Source: Psychrobacter sp. APC 3426 (lineage in GTDB: Bacteria; Pseudomonadota; Gammaproteobacteria; Pseudomonadales; Moraxellaceae). From it: a stretch of 64,000 nt of DNA. Positions 56,358 through 64,000 of the stretch are shown piece after piece (within the stretch, counting starts at the first letter, position 1; each line of letters starts with the position of its first letter). The notes under the pieces were generated by a model that worked only from the letters and a program-made list of their open reading frames with translations, was not told the origin of the DNA and made no database searches. The translations under genes and the position numbers were made by a program. The stretch spans positions 1-64,000 of the forward strand of contig NZ_JASDCF010000009.1 of the NCBI RefSeq assembly GCF_030408035.1, in the 5' to 3' direction.

Positions 56358-57077
56358 ATGACCACATACATACTTGACACTGAAACAACCGGACTTGTTG
56401 ATCCGCACATGACCGAGGCCGCCTACTCTATTGTTGATATCATTAATGGCAAGGTGACTGTATTACAGGCACCAAGAGCGAAGCGTTTTAACCCACTTAA
56501 AGAAATCAGCTTGGGCTCTATGGCGATATCACATATCTGTGATGAGGATGTTGCAGATGAACCACCTCATACAGACTTCAAATTACCTAGCAGTGTTGAG
56601 TATTTGATTGGTCACAATATTGATTTTGATATGGCCGTTCTTAAAAATGCGGGCGTAACTCATACGCCTAAATTAATATGTACCAATGCGATGGCTAACT
56701 TCCTGCTTCCTACGCTTGAAAGCCATAAGCTAGTATCCCTCCTCTACCACTTTCACCGTGATATAGCCCGTGCTCAAGCAAGAGATGCTCATGCTGCCAT
56801 TGCTGATATTTACTTCACTGAGCTGGTGCTTGGTAGTCTGATTGACTTGGCGAATAGCCAAGGCCATGAGATAAGTGATGTGGAGAGCTTATATGAATTT
56901 AGCGAAATAGCGCGTGTACCCACGCACTTAAGTTTTGGTAAGCACAAGGGTGAGGCTATTGCAGATTTAGCGACTCACTCGGATGGTGCTGGATATTTGA
57001 AGTGGCTATTGAAACAAGATACCGTTGATCCTTATTTGGCCGAGGCTTGTAAGAATGCATTAGAGCAGTCTGCTTAA
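56358..57077 (+). CDS. DnaQ-like 3'-5' exonuclease (exonuclease X type) with DUF3820-like tail
   Basis: 239 residues. DEDDh motifs: ILDTETTGL (about 5-13), LIGHNIDFDMAVLKNAGV (about 94-111) and the His-Asp box HAAIADIYFTE (about 145-155). The last about 50 residues (PTHLSFGKHKGEAIADL and YLKWLLKQ) match the DUF3820 extension found in exodeoxyribonuclease X-like proteins. It would remove nucleotides 3' to 5' from DNA. AAGG upstream of the ATG. It stands alone between terminators, next to McrBC-side genes. Confidence 0.88.
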   Translation: MTTYILDTETTGLVDPHMTEAAYSIVDIINGKVTVLQAPRAKRFNPLKEISLGSMAISHICDEDVADEPPHTDFKLPSSVEYLIGHNIDFDMAVLKNAGVTHTPKLICTNAMANFLLPTLESHKLVSLLYHFHRDIARAQARDAHAAIADIYFTELVLGSLIDLANSQGHEISDVESLYEFSEIARVPTHLSFGKHKGEAIADLATHSDGAGYLKWLLKQDTVDPYLAEACKNALEQSA

Positions 57078-57097
57078 ATACGTGTAGCTTTAAACTA

Positions 57098-57153
57098 GCG
57101 CTTTTATTATTCGCCCATTTCACCAGCTTATAACGTCAGTATAATAAAAGCGC
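57098..57153. terminator. Inverted repeat between convergent genes
   Basis: GCGCTTTTATTAT (57098-57110) and ATAATAAAAGCGC (57141-57153) are a perfect 13-base inverted repeat with a 30-base loop. It lies between the convergent exonuclease and nucleotidyltransferase-like genes, a plausible weak bidirectional terminator. Confidence 0.5.
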
Positions 57154-57164
57154 AAACCATAGTA

Positions 57165-57911
57165 TTATTTTACCTGTTTTATCCCTTCGTGCAATTGACG
57201 CCGACGCTCTTGTGATGCGTTATAGCGATGAGCTTTCGCCCGCTCAATCTCTTCATGAGTTTGGATTAGTTCAGACGGCATAATAAGTACTTCATCCATA
57301 TCTATTTTATCGACATGCATAGCATTACCTGTGAGAATTGAACGTAATACTTTATCAGCATCACTCTCCTGAAGACTGTCAATCACAGCAGCGCATCTAT
57401 CAACGTCTGCTAACTGTAGCTTGATGAACATCTGAGCGTCGTAATAAGACTTAGAATATCCCTTACTGACAGCCAGGCACCATAACGCCACTAATACCTC
57501 AGGGCTAGCAACAGGTACATCAACCATACCAAATATCTCTTTAGATATAGGCTGATTCAAGGCGAAACCTTTAGGGGTGCTTTGGAATGAAAGTTCGAGA
57601 GGATATTTTTTAGTCTCACCACTATCATCTTTGATAGCAATGATAAATTGTTGGTAGGCATTCCATATAAAATCAATGTTATTTTCTTTTAGAACGCTTT
57701 CAAGTTTACCGCAGTCACTTTCAGAGATTATGAAATTAATATTAGTAGTCGCACGAGGCGGTGCGTACTCTGAATATGCCACTGTACCAATAATCACATA
57801 CTCAATTTTTTCTTCTGACAAAAAACAGATGATCTGTTTAAATAAATTTTGGAATTTATTCATTCGGCCGTCTGATTCAAACAACCTTAAAATCTCCATT
57901 GACTCACTCAT
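57165..57911 (-). CDS. Nucleotidyltransferase-like protein (AbiEii/DUF6036 style)
   Basis: 248 residues. The segment IICFLSEEKIEYVIIGTVAYSEYAPPRATTNINFII (about 28-63) follows the pattern of minimal nucleotidyltransferase folds, in which (G)G-x-A is followed by T-x-D-(I/V)-D. Here the second motif reads TTNINFI, so the catalytic Asp pair is replaced and activity is doubtful. A helical C-terminus (about 200-248) is charged. No antitoxin gene is adjacent. It is close to mcrC on the same strand (120 bases) and could be part of that group. Medium certainty. Confidence 0.6.
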   Translation of the reverse strand: MSESMEILRLFESDGRMNKFQNLFKQIICFLSEEKIEYVIIGTVAYSEYAPPRATTNINFIISESDCGKLESVLKENNIDFIWNAYQQFIIAIKDDSGETKKYPLELSFQSTPKGFALNQPISKEIFGMVDVPVASPEVLVALWCLAVSKGYSKSYYDAQMFIKLQLADVDRCAAVIDSLQESDADKVLRSILTGNAMHVDKIDMDEVLIMPSELIQTHEEIERAKAHRYNASQERRRQLHEGIKQVK

Positions 57912-58031
57912 ATCTACCTGCCAAGTTTTATATCAGTTATTGTCAATTTATACTCACCTTCAATCAACCTAGCCTCAAATTTACTTGATCCAAAAGGCAA
58001 CAGCTCAAAATACTGTAAATTTTTAAGATTA

Positions 58032-59195
58032 TTAAAATTTTTCAGCTATGGCGAGATCAAAATTTAATTTTTTCTCAACACCGATAACTTGCAAAAGCTG
58101 CTCTCGAATCTCGATCGCAGTCGCTGCTAGATCAATAGTAGCAAATTGAATTTTATGATTTTGCATGACGATGTACTCATTAACGTTTTTACCTACGGAA
58201 GGATGAAGTAGTAGGCCTGAAGCATTTTCATTGAGTGGGTCCCCACTACCCTCTTGCGATCTTAAGTAGGCGTACATCTGATATAGATAACCACTGCGTA
58301 AGGTTTCATCTCTAAACCAACCGTTGATTACGACAGCATTGAACTTAGTATCAATGACTAAGCGATGTCCTAATTCCATATCATCTATTAAGATATCCGT
58401 TCTCATGTTAGGAAGTATCTTATCAATGCCTAAGCTCTTATCCTCTATCTGCCATTTCAGGGTCTTGCCAGCGCTTATTCGATAATTTTGCTTTGGCAAC
58501 ACCGTGTCATAAAATCCAGCAACTCCTTTTTCAAAAAGCTTACGAAGCCAGGGTAAGTTATTTCTCTCTGGCGAGTGTAATTGCTTCATACCTTCAAACT
58601 CAGTCGGTAGCGCAAGATTAAAGGCTAAATGAGCGGCGGTAATCATAGGTTGATCTTCAGCATCATGCCTTCCAAAGCGATCTACTGAAACTTCACTACG
58701 ACTTGGACGTCTTTGACTGACTCCCATGCGCCTTAAACGCACATCTAGTGATCGACACCTATGAGCTAAATCCTTATTTTTTACAATCTTAGAGATACTC
58801 TCTAAGGCAGCACGGACATATCTATTACGCGCGGTATCAAGGGTTAACTCATCAAAATGACAAGCTACTTTACCACGATCAAGCAATCTATTTCTCTCAG
58901 TGCTAAGCAGGTCTATTCTACCCCGGACACGATTGAGCACAGCATCACGAGATTGATAACTGTAACTTAAGTTTCGCTGAATACGATGCTCAACTCGTCG
59001 ACAGAGCATTTCTGCAATTAGGTCTGGAATATCATCAGGATTATTCTCAACTGAGATCTTAGCCGCTTTAAACTCTCTATACATATCCGAGGCGTAGAGC
59101 ATAAGCAGCCAAAGATTGCGTACGGGTATTTCACCTATAGACTTGATCTCATCATAATCATAAGGTTCAGACAAATGATCGACTTCAGTAGACAT
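58032..59195 (-). CDS. mcrC: McrC-like restriction subunit
   Basis: About 387 residues from the ATG at 59195, which follows the mcrB stop by 4 bases; the TTG at 59213 overlaps mcrB and is less likely. The N-terminal half has PVRNLWLLMLYASDMYREF and the arginine-rich RVRGRIDLLSTERNRL. The nuclease core is TDILIDDMELGHRLVIDTKF (about 270-290), the PD-(D/E)xK pattern of McrC with DTK in place of DAK. With McrB it would cut DNA with modified cytosines. Intact. Confidence 0.9.
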   Translation of the reverse strand: MSTEVDHLSEPYDYDEIKSIGEIPVRNLWLLMLYASDMYREFKAAKISVENNPDDIPDLIAEMLCRRVEHRIQRNLSYSYQSRDAVLNRVRGRIDLLSTERNRLLDRGKVACHFDELTLDTARNRYVRAALESISKIVKNKDLAHRCRSLDVRLRRMGVSQRRPSRSEVSVDRFGRHDAEDQPMITAAHLAFNLALPTEFEGMKQLHSPERNNLPWLRKLFEKGVAGFYDTVLPKQNYRISAGKTLKWQIEDKSLGIDKILPNMRTDILIDDMELGHRLVIDTKFNAVVINGWFRDETLRSGYLYQMYAYLRSQEGSGDPLNENASGLLLHPSVGKNVNEYIVMQNHKIQFATIDLAATAIEIREQLLQVIGVEKKLNFDLAIAEKF

Positions 59196-59199
59196 AGAC

Positions 59200-61635
59200 T
59201 TACAGACCTTCAATCAGGCGTTTCTGTGCTTTTTGAGATTTCTCAAGATCATCGAACCAGTACTCATCAAGTAAAGGACCGATCTCCGTCTGTACCACCT
59301 CACTAAACCATTCTTTAGCATTCGTTATAGTCATCCCAACGGCTGGCGTGACATAGCTATGGCCTATTTGAAACTGAGCACCAAGACTAGTATCTGTAGA
59401 AATTTCCTCATTTAGAGCTCTAATGCGACTGTCAATTCCATTTAGAATATTTGAATCAATGCCATTTTTGGATTGGACCCAATCATGCCATGGCTTACCT
59501 AATGTTGGCTCAAGATCAATAAAAGCAAAACGACGACGTAGTGCAAGATCAACCAAAGCCAGCGAGCGGTCAGCTATATTCATTGTGCCTATGACATATA
59601 AATTACTGGGAATATAAACACGTTCACCATCGAACTTTCTATAAGACAGCTCTAACGCTTCATCTGGGGTTCTTTTATCGGTTTCAAGTAGTGTGAGCAT
59701 CTCACCGAACACTTGAGCAGGATTACCTCGGTTAATCTCTTCGATGACAATAACGTACTTTGATTCAGGGTCATCAATAGCGGCTTTGATCATTTCCATA
59801 AAAGGACCGTCTACCAATGTCAGCTTGCCCTCACCTGATGGACGCCAACCTCTAATAAAATCTTCATAAGACAAATTAGGATGAAACTGCACGGCTCGTA
59901 TTTTACTATCGTCACGCTGACCCATTAAAGCAAAGGCTAATCTTTTAGCCAACCAAGTTTTACCAGTACCGGGAGGCCCTTGTAGTATTAGATTTTTCTT
60001 AGCTCGAAAACGTTTGAGTATCATCTCAATCTTAGCTTTAGGCAAAAAACACCCATCAGATGTAATATCATCAATAGAATAAGTTTCTAACATCGCTTGA
60101 GCATCCGTCTTAAAAGGTAATTGTGTATCAAAACTACTAACCATATCTTCGTTAAGCCAGCGATACCTACCTTTACTAATCAGCTCTAACTTTCCATCAC
60201 TCGCTAGCTCTCTTAGTAAGAATTTAACCGTTCCTTTAACATCGCTTCTCTTTGGGAATCTTTCTGCAAGAGCGCTAGTAAATCTTTCCAAAAACTCATT
60301 ATCTGTAAATTCAAAAGAATCCTTATCATGGCAAAGCTGTTGCAGTTGTGAAAAAACAATCTCTTTCCAAGTTCTATTAGATAAATCTTTCAAGTCACTT
60401 GGTTTATATTGGTATGCTGCGAGCGAGAGTTCAGGAAAGGAGTGCACTGGATAAGTTTCTTCTAAAAATCTGGTTTCAAGACTCTCTAACAACTCTAAAT
60501 AATCATTAGCATCACAACGTGCTTTTGGACCGTTTTTATTAATTTCTATATTGAGCTTTTTATTGATGTATTCTTGAGACTGTCCATCAAGGGTTAAGAA
60601 GCTCCACGGTCTAATCCAATATAGACCCATAGTCAAATTCCAGCCTATGCCGTAACAGTTAGTAGCGCTGTCATATGCGGCAACGAATCGAGATTTAGCT
60701 TCTTCACTCTCACCTTCGTCTTCTAAATCGGCAAATGCGATAGCGCGTTCAAAGACTTCCCATATAATATCTATATCATCAGCTTGTCGCTTGTGGTGAT
60801 AACCAAAAAACCAAGTTCTTTGATTGTTAACTATAGGAATGCCATCAAAAGATTCAGGGACAGGCTCTGTTATATCAAGTAGTTCGGCCAATGCTTTAGC
60901 GATAATTTTACGATTATCGTCAGTAATTCCACGATTGAAAATAGCCATGACTGTAAATGGACATATATCTTTTAATAATCCTCCTTCGACCCCCTCTTCG
61001 TATTGGTCGTTAAGAATAGACATGACATCACTTGTTTCAGATATTTTATGAATACCAGTAACAAGCTCATCTCGACGATATCGAAAAGCAAGAAGCTTAG
61101 AGGCCATTTCTTCATAGAAAGTTGTCCACTCAAAAGCGGAATGCTCTGAAGGTGAATCGCCAAATCTTTCAAGCCAATAAGGATTGTTACGGAACATATC
61201 TATGTCTTGAGCTTTACCGTCAAATGCAAAATCAATCAAATTAACTCTTAACTCAGTCTCAGGAATGACTCTCCAAACTGTATTTCGACTAGTGAAAAAA
61301 TACCATTCCTTAGGAGTAAAGCTGTTGTCCCAATCTACTTTTAAAGAGTTACCACCACCTACATTCTCTATAACGGTGCCAATAGCCTTAATTAACATCA
61401 CAGAAACCGTGTGGCCTCGATTATCAAAGGGTAGTTCGTTTTTTCTAGTGTACGTTGATTTGATAGCAATTCTATCGCCAGCCTCAATAAACTTTACTGA
61501 ATCAATCTGATTGGCTTCAGGATTAATCTCCCAGATACCTGTTTCAACAAATCGAGAGGTTTGGTCTACTCCATCATAGGCAGCACCAACAAACCAATAA
61601 GAATTTACATCTATTGCTTCAAAATTTTCAGTCAT
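59200..61635 (-). CDS. mcrB: McrB-like AAA+ GTPase
   Basis: 811 residues, longer than E. coli McrB (about 460). AAA+ motifs: LILQGPPGTGKTWLAKRLA (about 548-566), Walker B YVIVIEEINRGNPAQVFGEM and the McrB signature GTMNIADRSLALVDLALRRRF. The about 500-residue N-terminal part is a separate recognition region. It starts with a beta-rich, EVE/PUA-like segment (VNSYWFVGAAYDGVDQTSRF) and then a helical stretch resembling the DUF3578/winged-helix part of McrB-like proteins. Such domains read modified bases. Translation is coupled to mcrC. AGGG upstream of the ATG. Confidence 0.9.
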   Translation of the reverse strand: MTENFEAIDVNSYWFVGAAYDGVDQTSRFVETGIWEINPEANQIDSVKFIEAGDRIAIKSTYTRKNELPFDNRGHTVSVMLIKAIGTVIENVGGGNSLKVDWDNSFTPKEWYFFTSRNTVWRVIPETELRVNLIDFAFDGKAQDIDMFRNNPYWLERFGDSPSEHSAFEWTTFYEEMASKLLAFRYRRDELVTGIHKISETSDVMSILNDQYEEGVEGGLLKDICPFTVMAIFNRGITDDNRKIIAKALAELLDITEPVPESFDGIPIVNNQRTWFFGYHHKRQADDIDIIWEVFERAIAFADLEDEGESEEAKSRFVAAYDSATNCYGIGWNLTMGLYWIRPWSFLTLDGQSQEYINKKLNIEINKNGPKARCDANDYLELLESLETRFLEETYPVHSFPELSLAAYQYKPSDLKDLSNRTWKEIVFSQLQQLCHDKDSFEFTDNEFLERFTSALAERFPKRSDVKGTVKFLLRELASDGKLELISKGRYRWLNEDMVSSFDTQLPFKTDAQAMLETYSIDDITSDGCFLPKAKIEMILKRFRAKKNLILQGPPGTGKTWLAKRLAFALMGQRDDSKIRAVQFHPNLSYEDFIRGWRPSGEGKLTLVDGPFMEMIKAAIDDPESKYVIVIEEINRGNPAQVFGEMLTLLETDKRTPDEALELSYRKFDGERVYIPSNLYVIGTMNIADRSLALVDLALRRRFAFIDLEPTLGKPWHDWVQSKNGIDSNILNGIDSRIRALNEEISTDTSLGAQFQIGHSYVTPAVGMTITNAKEWFSEVVQTEIGPLLDEYWFDDLEKSQKAQKRLIEGL

Positions 61636-61845
61636 TGTGAAACCCTGTTAATGTTGTATTTTCTGATTATAGTATTCGATAACTACTTAGGCTATAGAGC
61701 GTAAAACCTGAATTAATGAGTAATAATTTTTGGCTAATACTTAAAAATAATACTCATCGTTGCTTGATATTTTGAGAACTTAATACGTTAAAAAAACACT
61801 TTATTGGTGATAAATACTATTTTTAAAAAATTAATGCTATTTGAA

Positions 61846-61884
61846 AGTGCGCTTAGCAAAATTGTGTTTTTCACTAAGCGCACT
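61846..61884 (-). terminator. Terminator after the large LRR gene
   Basis: AGTGCGCTTAG (61846-61856) and CTAAGCGCACT (61874-61884) are a perfect 11-base inverted repeat with a 17-base loop, 48 bases past the LRR stop. On the minus strand a T-rich stretch follows. Confidence 0.75.
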
Positions 61885-61931
61885 ATAAATATTTTGATAT
61901 GACTTTAAATTAAAAAATATTACAAAGCCTA

Positions 61932-64000
61932 CTATCCAATGACTTCCCAAGAATATTCAGATCCTGAGCCAGAAGTACTACTATTGCCGTTTTCAAGCTC
62001 AGTATCATTGTATTCAATTTTCTTGATAATACTTCCGCTTTCATCTTCATGATAATAAATAGTCAGGTTATTTGGATCAAAATTCTCAATATCCTTAAGT
62101 TGATTCTCAAAAGTACAACCTTGTTGGAAAATCCTACCAATCATGACAACTGTTTTTAGATCTAAACTATCAAAAATATCTTCCTGACTAGAAACGCAAA
62201 TCAACTTAATACCCTGCGATTCAAGCGATTCAGTATCACAGTTCGAACTCCAAAGTGTATCTTCAGAACTGTTCACTAACTCAATTTGAGTATCTTCTGT
62301 TAAGTAAGCACCATTAACATGCCATAGGTTATCGACTTCATATAATCCATACCCGCCAAAGTTATGCTCCTCTGGAACTTGGCAGTCATCATCACCCCAC
62401 TGAACATCATTGCTATAGTCTTCAAGATCGATATCATTATCTTCGAAGTATTGATAAGTTGCAGCCTCTACAGTACCAGCAAAGGTCTCTACCCCATAAC
62501 CATTTACCTGAAGAAATCTTGAAGTATCATTTTCATTAGAGATGTTTGAAGTTGAATAATCTGATTCATCAACCTCATCAACTCCATCAACTCCATCAAC
62601 TCCATCAACGTAAACGTCTAAATTTTTTAGAAAACTTAATACAGGTTTCGAAATAGCTTTAAGAGGGTTACCATAGACACTCATTGATTCTAAATTCTCC
62701 ATACCTATAATACTTTCAGGAAGAGAATTCAACTTGTTGTTATCTAATTCCAAATATTCTAATTTAATTAAATTGGATAAATCAGGTAAAGACTTTAAAG
62801 AGTTAGAAGTTAAATACAAATACTTTAAATTTTCTAAATTATTTATGCCTTCAGGTATTATTTTTAAATTATTATCGCTTAGATTTAAAACCTCTAGATT
62901 TTTAACACCAAAAATACTCTCAGGTATTTCTGTTAGTTTTTTATTACTTGCAACTGTTAGACTTGTTAAAGATATCATTTGACTCATGTTTTCAGGTAAT
63001 TTTTTTATTTCCATACCGTTTAAGGTGAGGCTCTGTAAATTTTCAAGTTCAATTAAGCTATCAGGAATTTCTGTAATTTTTCCAGTATATTCTATACTTA
63101 AATCTATCAATTTTGATAAACGACCAATACTGCTAGGTAATTTTTTAAAGTTATTACCTTTTAAATAGAGTGTCTCTAAATTTTTAAGTTTATTAATATT
63201 TTCAGAAATTTCTGTGAGTTTCATATTATCTACTATAGTCAAATTTAATAAACTTGATAATTGAAAAATATTTTCAGGTAATTTCTTAATATTTATGTAT
63301 CCCAAACTAAGGCTTTCTAAATTCTTAAGATTGCCAACACTTTCAGGAATTTCAAGCGGTTTTTCAATGTTACTAATGTTTAGCTCTTTTAAACTAGACA
63401 GTTGCCCAATACTAGCTGGTAATTTTTTAACACTATTACCTCCTAAACTAAAATATTCTAAACTGTCTAGATTTCCAATACTTTCAGGAAATTCAGTGAG
63501 ATTATTATTATAGTTAATAGTTAAATTTGTTAAATTTAACAACTGACCAATACTTTCTGGTAGTTTTTTAAAACCACTATTCTCTAAAGTAAGGCTTTCT
63601 AAGTTTTTAAGGTCTTTAATACTTTCAGGAAGATCAATTATATTTTCAAGATCTTCAATAGTTAGATATTTTAATTTTGATAGCTGACCAATACTATCTG
63701 GTAATTTTGTTAGCCCCATATATCCTAAAGTAAGGCTTTCTAGGTTTTTAAGGCCTCCAAGACTTTCAGGAAGTTCAGTTAAGTTATAGTTACCGTTAAT
63801 GGTTAGATAAATTAAGTTTGATAGCTGCCCGATATTATCTGGTAATTTTTTAAGTCCATTTCCTCCCAACTGAAGTTCTTCCAAATTTTTAAGATTACCA
63901 ATGCTTTTAGGAAGTTCAGTTAGTTTATTATTACTGCTAATTACTAATTGCTTCAGGTTAGATAATTCACCGATACTGTTTGGTAATTTTTTTAATTTAC
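61932..64000 (-). CDS. Large leucine-rich repeat protein, N-terminus beyond window
   Basis: At least 689 residues; the frame stays open to the window edge (KLKKLPNSIGELSNLKQLVI), so the true start is outside. Some 20 LRRs of 23 residues (about 69 bp in DNA), of form LPESIGNLKNLESLSLGxxxIKK, fill the first three quarters. A VDGVDGVDGVDEVDESD linker from a 9-bp tandem repeat follows. Then comes a C-terminal about 180-residue domain with four Cys (TDDCQVPEEHNFGGYGLYEV-like segment and CTFENQL) that I do not recognise. No membrane segment is seen. The tail ends GSGSEYSWEVIG. The repeat part is very AT-rich. Confidence 0.85.
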   Translation of the reverse strand, partial: KLKKLPNSIGELSNLKQLVISSNNKLTELPKSIGNLKNLEELQLGGNGLKKLPDNIGQLSNLIYLTINGNYNLTELPESLGGLKNLESLTLGYMGLTKLPDSIGQLSKLKYLTIEDLENIIDLPESIKDLKNLESLTLENSGFKKLPESIGQLLNLTNLTINYNNNLTEFPESIGNLDSLEYFSLGGNSVKKLPASIGQLSSLKELNISNIEKPLEIPESVGNLKNLESLSLGYINIKKLPENIFQLSSLLNLTIVDNMKLTEISENINKLKNLETLYLKGNNFKKLPSSIGRLSKLIDLSIEYTGKITEIPDSLIELENLQSLTLNGMEIKKLPENMSQMISLTSLTVASNKKLTEIPESIFGVKNLEVLNLSDNNLKIIPEGINNLENLKYLYLTSNSLKSLPDLSNLIKLEYLELDNNKLNSLPESIIGMENLESMSVYGNPLKAISKPVLSFLKNLDVYVDGVDGVDGVDEVDESDYSTSNISNENDTSRFLQVNGYGVETFAGTVEAATYQYFEDNDIDLEDYSNDVQWGDDDCQVPEEHNFGGYGLYEVDNLWHVNGAYLTEDTQIELVNSSEDTLWSSNCDTESLESQGIKLICVSSQEDIFDSLDLKTVVMIGRIFQQGCTFENQLKDIENFDPNNLTIYYHEDESGSIIKKIEYNDTELENGNSSTSGSGSEYSWEVIG

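Noticed and set aside
61932-63884. Start of the large LRR protein at 63884
   Set aside because: That codon is an internal TTG inside an LRR; the frame stays open with LRR sequence to the window edge.
27155-64000. Right end of the tRNA-Gly island
   Set aside because: I looked for a second copy of the tRNA-Gly 3' end (GTTCGAATCTCTTTTCCCGC) and saw none, so the end is taken to be beyond the window.
1-64000. CRISPR array
   Set aside because: No regularly spaced repeat-spacer pattern was seen; the regular 69-bp periodicity at the right edge is LRR coding sequence.

Overview
The window looks like part of a Moraxellaceae chromosome, most likely Psychrobacter. This is inferred from protein style, moderate-to-low GC, and the mix of housekeeping genes; no search was run. 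It holds three kinds of DNA: the tail of one accessory region (1 to about 1305), a compact metabolic core (about 1306 to 23757), and a large genomic island that starts at a tRNA-Gly gene (23758) and runs off the right edge.

Left edge: a fragment of one transposase, a decayed IS5-type element with matching inverted repeats (128-950), a cluster of TTGATAC repeats, and the 3' half only of a CAT-anticodon tRNA (1256-1305). A lone 3' half is the usual footprint of an element that integrated in a tRNA and lies to the left.

Core: a four-gene beta-oxidation operon (acyl-CoA dehydrogenase, thiolase, FadB/FadJ-type enzyme, CaiB-type CoA transferase) diverges from a TetR regulator. Two perfect GGTAAT-N4-ATTACC palindromes lie between them. 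Then come malic enzyme, an MliC-like lysozyme-inhibitor lipoprotein, a ChrR-type cupin, a tandem universal stress protein and a DUF2058 protein. A probable arginine/2-ketoarginine degradation group follows (YjiH-type membrane protein, AruI-type decarboxylase, guanidinobutyrase/agmatinase, LysR regulator). The core ends with a CvrA-type K+/H+ antiporter, GlpM, and an indolepyruvate/pyruvate-type decarboxylase.

Island: an XRE regulator, an excisionase-like protein and a tyrosine integrase mark the end next to tRNA-Gly. Two small genes follow, then about 20 kb of minus-strand nucleic-acid-processing genes. Read in the direction of transcription these are: an acidic unknown protein, a RapA/SNF2-type helicase, an HNH nuclease, the stump of a SAM methyltransferase (cut by an IS3 element), a DUF262 protein, a DUF262-DUF1524 (GmrSD-like) protein, a second SNF2 helicase with a DUF3883 tail, a DUF1156 DNA methyltransferase and a DUF499 ATPase. 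The last three match a helicase-methylase-ATPase (Hma-like) defence set. The first four look like a separate and less familiar module.

Farther right are an IS4-type element, an MgtC/DUF4010 membrane protein, many IS relics, two leucine-rich-repeat genes (one running off the edge), a DUF2939 protein, a secreted FG-GAP-like protein, a stranded SMP-30 fragment, an exonuclease X-like DnaQ protein, a nucleotidyltransferase-like protein and an McrBC restriction pair. The island reads as a defence island with heavy IS traffic and several broken genes.
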